DNA of 64,000 nt, taken from assembly GCA_963761035.1 (NCBI GenBank), contig CAVXFH010000002.1, positions 1,240,001-1,304,000 of the forward strand, written 5' to 3'. Source of the stretch: JARRQJ01 sp963761035. Lineage in GTDB: Bacteria > Pseudomonadota > Gammaproteobacteria > DRLM01. The position numbers and the translations under genes are program-made. Shown piece after piece: positions 8,006 through 15,809 of the stretch. The number at the start of each line of letters is the position of its first letter. Positions within the stretch are counted from its first letter, which is position 1. The notes under the pieces are model-generated. The model ran no database searches, was not told the origin of the DNA, and saw only the letters and a list, made by a program, of their open reading frames with translations.

Positions 8006-8514
8006 TGGATATCGGTGACGGCAACGTCTTGCGGCAAGGCTTGCGGCAAGTAAGCCCGCCCATAGAACGCCCGCACGCGTCCGTTCGATTCCACCACCAG
8101 ATCGGGCAATTGGATATCGAGATGCCCGTGATCGGCATGACGCCCGTCATCGGCGTGGCGGGCCGCGGCGGCGGCGGTATATTGCGTAAATTTGGCGCCC
8201 AGCAGCTGGTGCAAGTCGGGGAGCAAGGGCCCTTGCCAGGCGACGGCGAAGACGGTGCCCGACATGGACAAGTATTCCCTGACGATCGTTCCCGCCGGTG
8301 ATTGGAGTTCGTAAACCGTGTAATTGTCGGTAGCCGCCGAGATGCGTTGCGAGGCATTCATGGCGGATTGATCGGCCTGCACCGACTCCATATCGCCGCC
8401 CAAGGCGGCCGAAACGCCGCGCGGGAAGATCGCGGCCAACAATATAATTGGCAAGCAATGCAGCATTCGAATAAAGCAGGAGGGAGAAAGCACTCGAACC
8501 TTCATACCGTTCAC
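8002..8514 (-). CDS. DUF2844 family secreted protein
   Basis: A 170-residue protein with an N-terminal signal peptide (CLPIILLAAIFPRGVSA, cleavage near residue 36, mature start ALGGD). The mature part contains YTVYELQSPAGTIVREYLS and GTVFAVAWQGPLLPDL, the DUF2844 core. Genes of this family are commonly found just upstream of DUF3443, as here with a 4-base overlap, which suggests a partner or chaperone relationship. Function unknown. An internal ATG (MKVRV) five codons on is an alternative start. Confidence 0.8.
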   Translation of the reverse strand: MNGMKVRVLSPSCFIRMLHCLPIILLAAIFPRGVSAALGGDMESVQADQSAMNASQRISAATDNYTVYELQSPAGTIVREYLSMSGTVFAVAWQGPLLPDLHQLLGAKFTQYTAAAAARHADDGRHADHGHLDIQLPDLVVESNGRVRAFYGRAYLPQALPQDVAVTDIQ

Positions 8515-8983
8515 CTTAATAGAGTCTTGATAAGCTTTCGCGCCTTTATCGTACCTGAGACCGTCCCTAAAGCACTCCCAGGCATTTAACCCGACCTGGC
8601 GGATGAATTATCCCCTTTACCCGCATGACGGATGTTCGGCCCCGGCGGGGCGGGAAGCACGATTATAATCAGAATAAAATCAAATTGAACAATATTTCTA
8701 CCGCCGCGCAAAACCGGGCAAAAAATCACCGGAAAAGATGCCCTGCCCGTCGATGGCATCTTGTCGCAACGTATTTGGTCTCTGCCTCGCTGCCCTTTTG
8801 TACCACGAACCTACAGCCCTTCACTCCGGTTCAGGACCGGAGACTTGATGAGGCTTAACGACCGCGGGGGCGGCCAATAGGCAAGCGATAATACGCACAG
8901 ACGTTTCATGTGACGGACTCCTTGTTGATAGAGATGGCATAGCGGATACATCATGGTTTTTTCGCCGTTGAGCACCGGAGCGC
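8515..8983. other. Intergenic region with one hairpin and one possible small ORF
   Basis: A 469-base gap. It holds a perfect 8-bp stem, AAGATGCC (8735-8742) with GGCATCTT (8755-8762), not followed by a T-run. The only coding signal is a 32-codon reverse frame listed separately. Nothing else can be supported. Confidence 0.4.
8811..8909 (-). CDS. Possible 32-residue small protein
   Basis: Reverse-strand frame MKRLCVLSLAYWPP... of 32 codons, preceded by AGGAGT with a good spacing to ATG 8909. In a neighbouring frame the same DNA reads ACLLAAPAVVKPH, so a one-base frameshift would give a signal-peptide-like leader. It may be a small secreted peptide, a frameshifted remnant, or chance. It sits downstream of the large dehydrogenase gene on the same strand. 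Confidence 0.25.
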   Translation of the reverse strand: MKRLCVLSLAYWPPPRSLSLIKSPVLNRSEGL

Positions 8984-11900
8984 CTACAACAGCACCCGCT
9001 CGATGCCGCCTTGTTTGACACGCTCCACGAAGCGTTCCTGCCAACCCGCGCCCAGCCATTTGTTGGCCAGCTCCACCACGATGTAATCGGTGTCGAGGCC
9101 GGTTTCGGCGCGATAGCGGGCCAGGCCCTGCTGACAGGCCGGACAAGAAGTGAGGAGTTTGACGTTGCCGTCTTGAACCTCGCGCACGCCGGTGAGTTGT
9201 TCGATGCCTGTCTTGAGTTCTTCTTCCTTGCGGAAACGCACCTGGCTCGCGATGTCGGGGCGCGCCACGGCGAAGGTGCCGGCCTCGCCGCAGCAGCGGT
9301 CCGAGAGCTTCACCTCGGCGCCGCCCAACAGCTTCGACGCTACGCCTACCGGGTTATGGGTCTTCATAGGCGTGTGGCAGGGATCATGATAGAGGTAGCG
9401 CACGCCGGTGACGCCATCCAGGCTCACGCCCTTCTCCATCAGGTATTCATGAATATCAAGGAGGCGGCAGCCGGGAAAAATCCGGTCGAATTCGTATTTG
9501 AGCAATTGGTCCATGCAGGTTCCGCAGGACACGATCACTGTCTTGATATCGAGATAGTTGAGGGCGTTGGCGACACGGTGGAACAGTACGCGGTTCTCGG
9601 TGGTAATCTTCTGGCCCTTGGCCGCATCGCCGCTGGAGGTCTGGGGGTAGCCGCAACAAAGATAACCCGGCGGCAGGACGGTTTGCGTGCCGATCTCATA
9701 CAGCGCGGCCAGGGTGGCGAGACCGATCTGGCTAAACAGCCGTTCCGAGCCGCAGCCCGGAAAATAAAACACCGCGTCACTATCTTCCGTGACCTTGGCG
9801 GAGTCGCGCAACACCGGAATAACCTTGCTGTCCTCCGCGCCCAACAGCGCGCGCATAGTCTGGGTCGGCAGTTTGTTGGGCAGGGGCCTCTTCATGAATT
9901 GGATTACTTGGGTCTTTACGCTCGCCTTGCCGGTGGTGGCGGCGGGCAACTCCTTATCACCCAGCAGGCGCAGGCGCTTGGCCACGCCGTGAGCGCTGCG
10001 CTGCGCGGCGTATCCCCAGCCGATCAGGGTCTTGCGCATCAGCTTGATGGTGGCGGGATCGGTGACATTCAGGAACGCCATGGAGACCCAGGTTCCCAGA
10101 TTGGCATGGCGCTGACCGCGATCCTTGAGGATCTTGCGCATGCGCACCGACACGTCGCCGAAATCGATGTCCACCGGGCAAGGTGTGAGGCACTTGTGGC
10201 AAACGGTGCAATGGTCGGCCACATCGTTCATCTCATCGAAGTGGCGAATGGAGATACCGCGCCGGGTCTGTTCTTCATAGAGGAAGGCCTCGATCATCAG
10301 GCCGGTGGCGAGAATCTTGTTGCGCGGCGAATAGAGCAGATTGGCGCGGGGGATATGCGTGTTACACGCCGGCTTGCACTTGCCGCAGCGCAGGCAGTGG
10401 CGAATATCGTCGTTGAGGGCGCCCAGTTCGCTCTCCTTCAACAGCAAGGCCTCCTGCTGTACCAGGCGCAGCGAGGGCGTGTAGGCATTGGCCAGATCGG
10501 CGCCCGCCAACAGCTTGCCGCGATTGAAGCGGCCCTCCGGATCCACCTTGCGCTTGTAGTCGGCGAAGGCGGCGACACTCTCCGGTGCGAGATATTGAAA
10601 CTTGGTGATGCCGATGCCGTGCTCGCCGGAGATGACGCCGTCCAGCGCCTTGGCCAAGGCCATCACCCGGTCCACCACCCGTTCCGCCTCCTGCAGCATT
10701 TGATAGTCGTTGGAGTTGACCGGGATGTTGGTGTGTACGTTGCCGTCGCCGGCGTGCATGTGCAGGGCGACAAACAGGCGGCTGGAGCGGATGGCGGCAT
10801 GAATTGCGTCGAGACGCGCCCGCACACCCGCGAAGGCCTGACCGGTGAAGATCTCCTTGAGAGGATGATCGACTTCGCGGCGATAAGACACCCGTAAGGC
10901 GCGGCGCAGCAACAATGACAGCAGGGTCTCGCCAGGCAGCACGCTATTGCGCGGTTCCTCGCCCAATAAGGCCTGATGTTGCGCGGCGGGTTCCTCCATG
11001 CGCGACAGGTACACCGACCATCGCCCGCGCACCGCGGAGATATGCTCGCGCGCCGTCTGCCGCTTAGCGGCGATGATGGCATTGTCTTCGACGCTGGCCT
11101 CGTAATCCGCCACTTGCCGCACCTCGGGCAATTCTCCGCATAGATATTCCTCTACCGCATCCAACAGGCGCAGCTTATTGGCGATGGATTGTTCGATATT
11201 GATGCGCTCGATGCCCTCGCTGTAATCGGCGAGCTTGTCCAGGGGGATTACCACGTCTTCATTGATCTTGAAGGCGTTGGTGTGGGCGGCGATCGCGGCG
11301 GTGCGGGCGCGGTCCACCCAGAAACGGCGTCGCGCCTCAGGACTCACGGCGATGAATCCCTCCGCCTCGCGGGCGTTAGCCAGACGCACTACGGTAGAGG
11401 AGGCCTCGGCCACCGCGTGGTCGTCGTCACCGGAGACGTCGATCAACAATACCATTTTGGGGCGGTCGCGGCGCGGCGCCTTGGTGCTGTACTTCACCGC
11501 GCGCAGATAGCGCTCGTCGAGGTGCTCCATACCTGACAGTACGGCGTCGGGGTTGGCGTCGAGATAATCCTTGATCTCCACGATGGCGGATACGGCGCGG
11601 CGCAAATCGTTGCCGAAGAATTCCAAACACAACGTACGGGTGTATCTGGGCATGCGGTGCAACACGAACACCGCCGAGGTGATCAGTCCGTCACAACCCT
11701 CTTTTTGCACACCGGGCAGACCGCCCAGGAATTTATCGGTGACATCTTTGCCCAGACCCGCCTTGCGGAACAAGCGGCCCGGCAGGCGCAGAATCTCCGG
11801 TTCGCCTATAGGAGTACTGCCGTCGGGACGAAAGCGGCTCAGTCGAAATTCCACAATCTCCTGTTCGTGAATCTTGCCGAGGTTGTGATTGAGGCGCTCC

Positions 11901-12841
11901 ACCTCCAACCACTCGGCGTCCGGCGTTACCATGCGCCATGAGGCGAGATTATCCACGGCGGTGCCCCATAACACCGCCTTCTTTCCGCCGGCGTTCATGG
12001 CGATGTTGCCGCCGATAGTGGAGGCATCCATGGAAGTGGGATCGACGGCGAATACCAAATGATTCGCTTCCGCCGCTTCCGCCACCCGCTTGGTCACCAC
12101 GCCGCACTCGGCGCGCACCGTGGGAACCGCTTCGCTCAAACCGGGCAGCAGGCGATGCTCCACCTTACTCAGACCTTCCAGCTTCTCGGTATTGATCACC
12201 GCGGTATCGGCGTGTAAGGGTACCGCGCTGCCGGTGTACCCGGTACCGCCGCCGCGGGGAATGATGGTCAAACCCAGTTCGATGCAGGCCGCCACCAGCG
12301 GCGCGACTTCTCCTTCCGCGTCGGGATTGAGCACCACGAAGGGGAACTCCACACGCCAATCGGTGGCGTCGGTAACATGGGAGACGCGGGCAAACCCGTC
12401 GAAACGGATGTTGTCGCGCCGCGTCGCCTTGGCGAAACGGCGCAGCGCCCTCTGCCGCAGACTGCGCTGTTCCACGAACCAGCCCTCGAACTCGCGCACC
12501 GCCTCCCGGGCACGGTTGGTCAATTGCAGGGCAACGGGGTTATTTTCGGCGCGGCCGACGATCTGATCGAGGCGCTGATAGAGCGTGGCGGACAAGGATG
12601 TAAGCCGCCGGGCATTTTCCAGCAGGTCATCTTGAATGTACGGATTGCGGGTCACCACCCACATGTCGCCCAGGATCTCGAACAGCATCTGCGCCGAACG
12701 ACCGGTACGGCGGCTGTCGCGCAGCTGGTTTAGCGCCGTCCACATGGGTTCCCCAAGAAAACGAATGACGATTTCACGATCGGAGAACGACGTGTAGTTG
12801 TAGGGTATCTCGCGAATGCGCGGTTGACTGCTGGCTACCAT
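8984..12841 (-). CDS. Giant FAD-linked oxidoreductase / Fe-S fusion (DUF3683, D-lactate dehydrogenase-like, GlpC-like)
   Basis: About 1285 residues. Order: N-terminal DUF3683-like region (IPYNYTSFSDREIVIRF), FAD-binding domain (IPRGGGTGYTGSAVP, about 195-210), FAD-oxidase C-terminal domain (HMHAGDGNVHTNIPVN and GEHGIGITK, up to about 770), two 4Fe-4S motifs (CLRCGKCKPAC near 814, CTVCHKCLTPCPVD near 878) and two CCG domains (FPGCGSERL near 1027, DRCCGEAG near 1182). The architecture joins GlcD-like and GlcF/GlpC-like parts in one chain, so it probably oxidises a 2-hydroxy acid and passes electrons to the quinone pool. Start 12841 (MVASSQ) is chosen over 12907 by family length. The substrate is unknown. 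Confidence 0.88.
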   Translation of the reverse strand: MVASSQPRIREIPYNYTSFSDREIVIRFLGEPMWTALNQLRDSRRTGRSAQMLFEILGDMWVVTRNPYIQDDLLENARRLTSLSATLYQRLDQIVGRAENNPVALQLTNRAREAVREFEGWFVEQRSLRQRALRRFAKATRRDNIRFDGFARVSHVTDATDWRVEFPFVVLNPDAEGEVAPLVAACIELGLTIIPRGGGTGYTGSAVPLHADTAVINTEKLEGLSKVEHRLLPGLSEAVPTVRAECGVVTKRVAEAAEANHLVFAVDPTSMDASTIGGNIAMNAGGKKAVLWGTAVDNLASWRMVTPDAEWLEVERLNHNLGKIHEQEIVEFRLSRFRPDGSTPIGEPEILRLPGRLFRKAGLGKDVTDKFLGGLPGVQKEGCDGLITSAVFVLHRMPRYTRTLCLEFFGNDLRRAVSAIVEIKDYLDANPDAVLSGMEHLDERYLRAVKYSTKAPRRDRPKMVLLIDVSGDDDHAVAEASSTVVRLANAREAEGFIAVSPEARRRFWVDRARTAAIAAHTNAFKINEDVVIPLDKLADYSEGIERINIEQSIANKLRLLDAVEEYLCGELPEVRQVADYEASVEDNAIIAAKRQTAREHISAVRGRWSVYLSRMEEPAAQHQALLGEEPRNSVLPGETLLSLLLRRALRVSYRREVDHPLKEIFTGQAFAGVRARLDAIHAAIRSSRLFVALHMHAGDGNVHTNIPVNSNDYQMLQEAERVVDRVMALAKALDGVISGEHGIGITKFQYLAPESVAAFADYKRKVDPEGRFNRGKLLAGADLANAYTPSLRLVQQEALLLKESELGALNDDIRHCLRCGKCKPACNTHIPRANLLYSPRNKILATGLMIEAFLYEEQTRRGISIRHFDEMNDVADHCTVCHKCLTPCPVDIDFGDVSVRMRKILKDRGQRHANLGTWVSMAFLNVTDPATIKLMRKTLIGWGYAAQRSAHGVAKRLRLLGDKELPAATTGKASVKTQVIQFMKRPLPNKLPTQTMRALLGAEDSKVIPVLRDSAKVTEDSDAVFYFPGCGSERLFSQIGLATLAALYEIGTQTVLPPGYLCCGYPQTSSGDAAKGQKITTENRVLFHRVANALNYLDIKTVIVSCGTCMDQLLKYEFDRIFPGCRLLDIHEYLMEKGVSLDGVTGVRYLYHDPCHTPMKTHNPVGVASKLLGGAEVKLSDRCCGEAGTFAVARPDIASQVRFRKEEELKTGIEQLTGVREVQDGNVKLLTSCPACQQGLARYRAETGLDTDYIVVELANKWLGAGWQERFVERVKQGGIERVLL

Positions 12842-12936
12842 GGGCGTGCGTCGTGGAGCGGGGAAACCTTGTTGGCATATAAAAAAGCCGCGGCTAAATT
12901 GTAACACGGCTCAGCGCGGAGATTCCCTTGGGCGCT

Positions 12937-13362
12937 TCAAGTCAACAGCAATAGCGCCGCATAACGTCCGGCCTTGCCCACCGCGATGAACAGTAGGGAT
13001 GGCAACCAATGGGTGCGCAACCATCCCGCGGCAAGGCACAAGGGATCGCCAATTACCGGCAGCCACGACATCAGCAGGACGGGGCTACCCCAACGCCGAA
13101 GACGGGCGACGCCGCGCAGCTCCTTGTCAGCCAACTGCCGCGAGGGAAAACGCCAGGCGATAAAACGCCCCAAACCCCAGGAACTCATCCCGCCCAGGGT
13201 ATTGCCGGCGGTCGCCACCGCCAACAGCAGCAACTTGTCGGCGGAGCCCTTGGCGGCGACCAGCAACAACACCGCTTCGGAGCTGCCGGGCAGCAAGGTG
13301 GACGAGGTGAAGGCGCTGAGAAACAGCGCCCACAGGCTCCACTCTGAATCGATAACGCTCAC
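12937..13362 (-). CDS. YqaA family membrane protein (DedA/VTT-like)
   Basis: A 141-residue integral membrane protein. TSSTLLPGSSEAVLLLVAAKG, GNTLGGMSSWGLGRF and LMSWLPVIGDPLCLAAGWLR are the conserved SNARE-associated (VTT) motifs, and the small size matches YqaA. DedA-superfamily proteins affect lipid translocation and membrane potential; the substrate here is unknown. It lies between the large dehydrogenase and clcA-like genes on the same strand. Confidence 0.82.
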   Translation of the reverse strand: MSVIDSEWSLWALFLSAFTSSTLLPGSSEAVLLLVAAKGSADKLLLLAVATAGNTLGGMSSWGLGRFIAWRFPSRQLADKELRGVARLRRWGSPVLLMSWLPVIGDPLCLAAGWLRTHWLPSLLFIAVGKAGRYAALLLLT

Positions 13363-13453
13363 TAAGCCCCGCTCGCGCGCGCATACGTCACGGCAAATAT
13401 AATTAATCCAGTATTCGTCAGGATGGATTGGACCCCCGTTCCGAGCCCGCTGT

Positions 13454-14794
13454 TTAGCTCACACCGTCAACCGCCGCTTTCTGTTCGGTCTCAGGCCGCT
13501 TCGCCCTGGCGATGAAAATCGTCGCCAGCGCATGATAGAGCGACACCGGGCAAAGCAAACGGCTGACGGCAACGGCGATGACGCTTGCGGCTATAAGGGG
13601 AAAGGGGAGCGATTGCCGCCCCGTTATCTCGAGGACGATAATGAAGGAGGTGATGGGTGCCTGGGTCACGCCGGCAAAATAGGCGGTCATACCCAGCAGC
13701 ACCATGCCGGCCACCGGCGTTGCGGAGAACCACGGCGCCATCGCGGCGCCTAAACCGGCGCCTACCGATAGACTGGGGGAGAAAATGCCGCCGGGCAGAC
13801 CGCTGAATCCGGAAACTGCCGTAGCAAGAAATTTGGCGATGGTATAGCTCCATGTACCCGTGCTATCGCCATGCAGGAAGGCTTTGGCTTGTTCATAGCC
13901 GCTGCCGTAAGTTGCGCCGGCGGTGGCAATCCCGAGCACGGCAATGATGAGGCCGCACAGCGCCGCAACAAGCGCCGGATGATGCAGGTCCTTTTTCTTA
14001 AAGGCGGCGAAGAGCCACGGTCCGCCGTCGATGGATATCCTCGCGAACAAGCCGCCGAACAAGCCGCCTACTGCCCCCACGACAAAGATGGCAAGCCAAT
14101 CACGGCCGATGGCGAAACCGCCGTCGGCGCTGCCGAAATAGCTGTAATTGCCCAGAATGGACAACGACGATGCGCCGGCCAGAACGATAGCGGTCAGCAC
14201 CACGCCGCTGTAACGATGTTCGAACTCGCGCGCCATCTCCTCGATGGCGAACACGATGCCCGCCAACGGCGTGTTGAAGGCGGCCGCCACACCGGCGGCG
14301 GCGCCGGCCAGAATGACGCTGCGGGAGACCTCTTCGCTCACCTTGCCGAACTTCGCGCCGAGATAAAGAATCGCGGCGCCGACCTGTACGGTCGGGCCTT
14401 CACGGCCGATGGAAGCCCCGGCCAGCAGGCCGAGCGCCGTAAACAGGATTTTACCTACGATAATTTGTATCCCCAACAGGTAACGCCGTTCCTCGGGACG
14501 TTGTAGATTTCTCGCGGCAATAGCCTGCGGAATCCCGCTGCCGATGGCGCCGGGGCAATAATGCGCGGTCAGCCAAGCACCCAGTCCGAATAGCAACGGA
14601 CAAAAAATCAACGGTAAAAAAGAGTTGTATTCCGCGAATCCGCCGAACAGCCTTTGGGCATAATCCGCGATGGAGGCATAGCCCGCCGCAATAATGCCCA
14701 CCACGACCGCGCCGCACCAGAAGATCAGCCGTTTGCGCCAACGGGAGAGGGAGAGAACACTCATGCCGGCTTTGTAAATCTTACGCAATGTCAT
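13454..14794 (-). CDS. ClC-type chloride channel / H+:Cl- antiporter
   Basis: A 446-residue polytopic ClC protein. The anion-pathway motifs are present: GSGIPQ with the selectivity serine, GREGPTVQ with the gating glutamate, GIFSPSL, and the tyrosine in CPVSLYHA. The proton-side glutamate is also retained (FAIEEMAREF), which in characterised ClCs marks an exchanger rather than a channel. No CBS domains follow. Start MTLRKIYK at 14794; MSVLSL ten codons on is an alternative. It may help maintain charge or pH balance, as in acid resistance. Confidence 0.93.
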   Translation of the reverse strand: MTLRKIYKAGMSVLSLSRWRKRLIFWCGAVVVGIIAAGYASIADYAQRLFGGFAEYNSFLPLIFCPLLFGLGAWLTAHYCPGAIGSGIPQAIAARNLQRPEERRYLLGIQIIVGKILFTALGLLAGASIGREGPTVQVGAAILYLGAKFGKVSEEVSRSVILAGAAAGVAAAFNTPLAGIVFAIEEMAREFEHRYSGVVLTAIVLAGASSLSILGNYSYFGSADGGFAIGRDWLAIFVVGAVGGLFGGLFARISIDGGPWLFAAFKKKDLHHPALVAALCGLIIAVLGIATAGATYGSGYEQAKAFLHGDSTGTWSYTIAKFLATAVSGFSGLPGGIFSPSLSVGAGLGAAMAPWFSATPVAGMVLLGMTAYFAGVTQAPITSFIIVLEITGRQSLPFPLIAASVIAVAVSRLLCPVSLYHALATIFIARAKRPETEQKAAVDGVS

Positions 14795-14909
14795 CGTGGC
14801 CGTTATGAGCGGAAATCAAAATTGATAACAATCTTGCGGGACATGCAGGCGATATTATGGCACATGCAGGGCGTATAATCGCGGTCATTCATCAGCGCAG
14901 GAAAGGGTC

Positions 14910-15335
14910 ATGATCTGGGTCAAAGCATTTCACGTCATTTTCATGGTGACCTGGTTCGCCGGACTGTTTTATCTGCCGCGCCTGTTCGTCTATCACGCCA
15001 TGACCGAAGATGCGGCTGGCAACGAACGCTTTAAGATCATGGAACGCAAACTGTTCTTCGGCATCATGACGCCCGGCGCACTCTTCACCGTGGCGCTCGG
15101 GGCGTGGATGCTCATCGATTATGGGTGGGAAGCCTATTCGCACAGCGGTTGGCTACATGCCAAGCTGGCCTTGGTGGCGGGGCTGATCGTCTATCACCTC
15201 TACTGCGGAAAATTTCTGGCCGACTTCAAACATGACCGCAACCGGCACAGCCATGTCTTTTACCGCTGGTTCAATGAAATTCCGGTACTGATTCTCATCG
15301 GGGTGATAATACTGGTGGTGGTACGGCCGTTTTAG
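14910..15335 (+). CDS. hemJ: Protoporphyrinogen oxidase HemJ
   Basis: A 141-residue four-helix membrane protein of the HemJ (UPF0093) family. The first helix holds the invariant histidine (IWVKAFHVIFMVTWFAGLF), and WLHAKLALVAGLIVYH carries the conserved histidine/lysine pair. HemJ oxidises protoporphyrinogen IX to protoporphyrin IX in heme synthesis and binds heme b. AGGAAAGGG precedes ATG 14910. No hemG or hemY is visible in the window, and heme demand from the cbb3 oxidase fits. Confidence 0.93.
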   Translation: MIWVKAFHVIFMVTWFAGLFYLPRLFVYHAMTEDAAGNERFKIMERKLFFGIMTPGALFTVALGAWMLIDYGWEAYSHSGWLHAKLALVAGLIVYHLYCGKFLADFKHDRNRHSHVFYRWFNEIPVLILIGVIILVVVRPF

Positions 15336-15469
15336 CATCAGCCTTTTCAGGGGATTGCGCGTCCACCTCCGTTCTCCCTCTCTCTATATATAAGAAGGGC
15401 CTTTTCCAACGCCTCTCCGTCCCGTACAAAGTCATAATTATTGAAGAAAAGCAAGCCAGAAATTAGCTT

Positions 15470-15681
15470 TTATACACAATTGTCCTTATTGGATCTCCAT
15501 TCGATCGACATAACCGGCTTTCGCCATCCAATATCACATAAATATTTTTAACTAATTGATAATAAATATATTATACAGTGGATCAATTTGTCACCAATTT
15601 GTCACTTCATCAATAACGGCGGGCCTTAGCGCCACCTGATCCCATTTCTTCCACATAGTTATCCACAGTTTTTGTGGATAA
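15470..15681. other. DnaA-box cluster with AT-rich stretch: oriC-like region between hemJ and priA
   Basis: Boxes seen: TTATACACA at 15470-15478 (fits TTATNCACA), TCTTCCACA at 15647-15655 (7 of 9), and two perfect TTATCCACA boxes in inverted orientation at 15659-15667 (+) and 15673-15681 (-), separated by GTTTT. Between them lies a strongly AT-rich stretch (about 15530-15580) followed by an 11-bp tandem repeat. GATC occurs five times in the surrounding 270 bases (15492, 15503, 15581, 15638, 15758). The 474-base interval has no coding potential. This is the layout of a replication origin, although dnaA is not nearby; a DnaA-titration or DnaA-regulated site is the alternative. Confidence 0.55.
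15584..15605 (+). repeat. Perfect 11-bp tandem repeat beside the AT-rich stretch
   Basis: CAATTTGTCAC occurs twice back to back (15584-15594, 15595-15605). It flanks the AT-rich segment, where origins often carry short iterons or unwinding-element repeats. Confidence 0.8.
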
Positions 15682-15809
15682 GAAACAAACCTCTTTTTAG
15701 CTAATGAGTTAGCCTACTTTGGTTAACCGCTGGATTAATGCGCGGGTGTAATCCCGTGATCGAATTCCTGACAAGCCTCCGTTTCAACCAAACCTGTTAG
15801 AGTACCGCC

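Noticed and set aside
8625..8858. Possible 77-codon plus-strand gene
   Set aside because: Asn/Lys/Arg-rich odd composition with no ribosome site; looks like non-coding DNA.
9011..10897. Long open frame of 628 codons on the plus strand
   Set aside because: It lies entirely antisense to the giant dehydrogenase, has no ribosome site, and its reading reflects GC-rich codon bias of the real gene.
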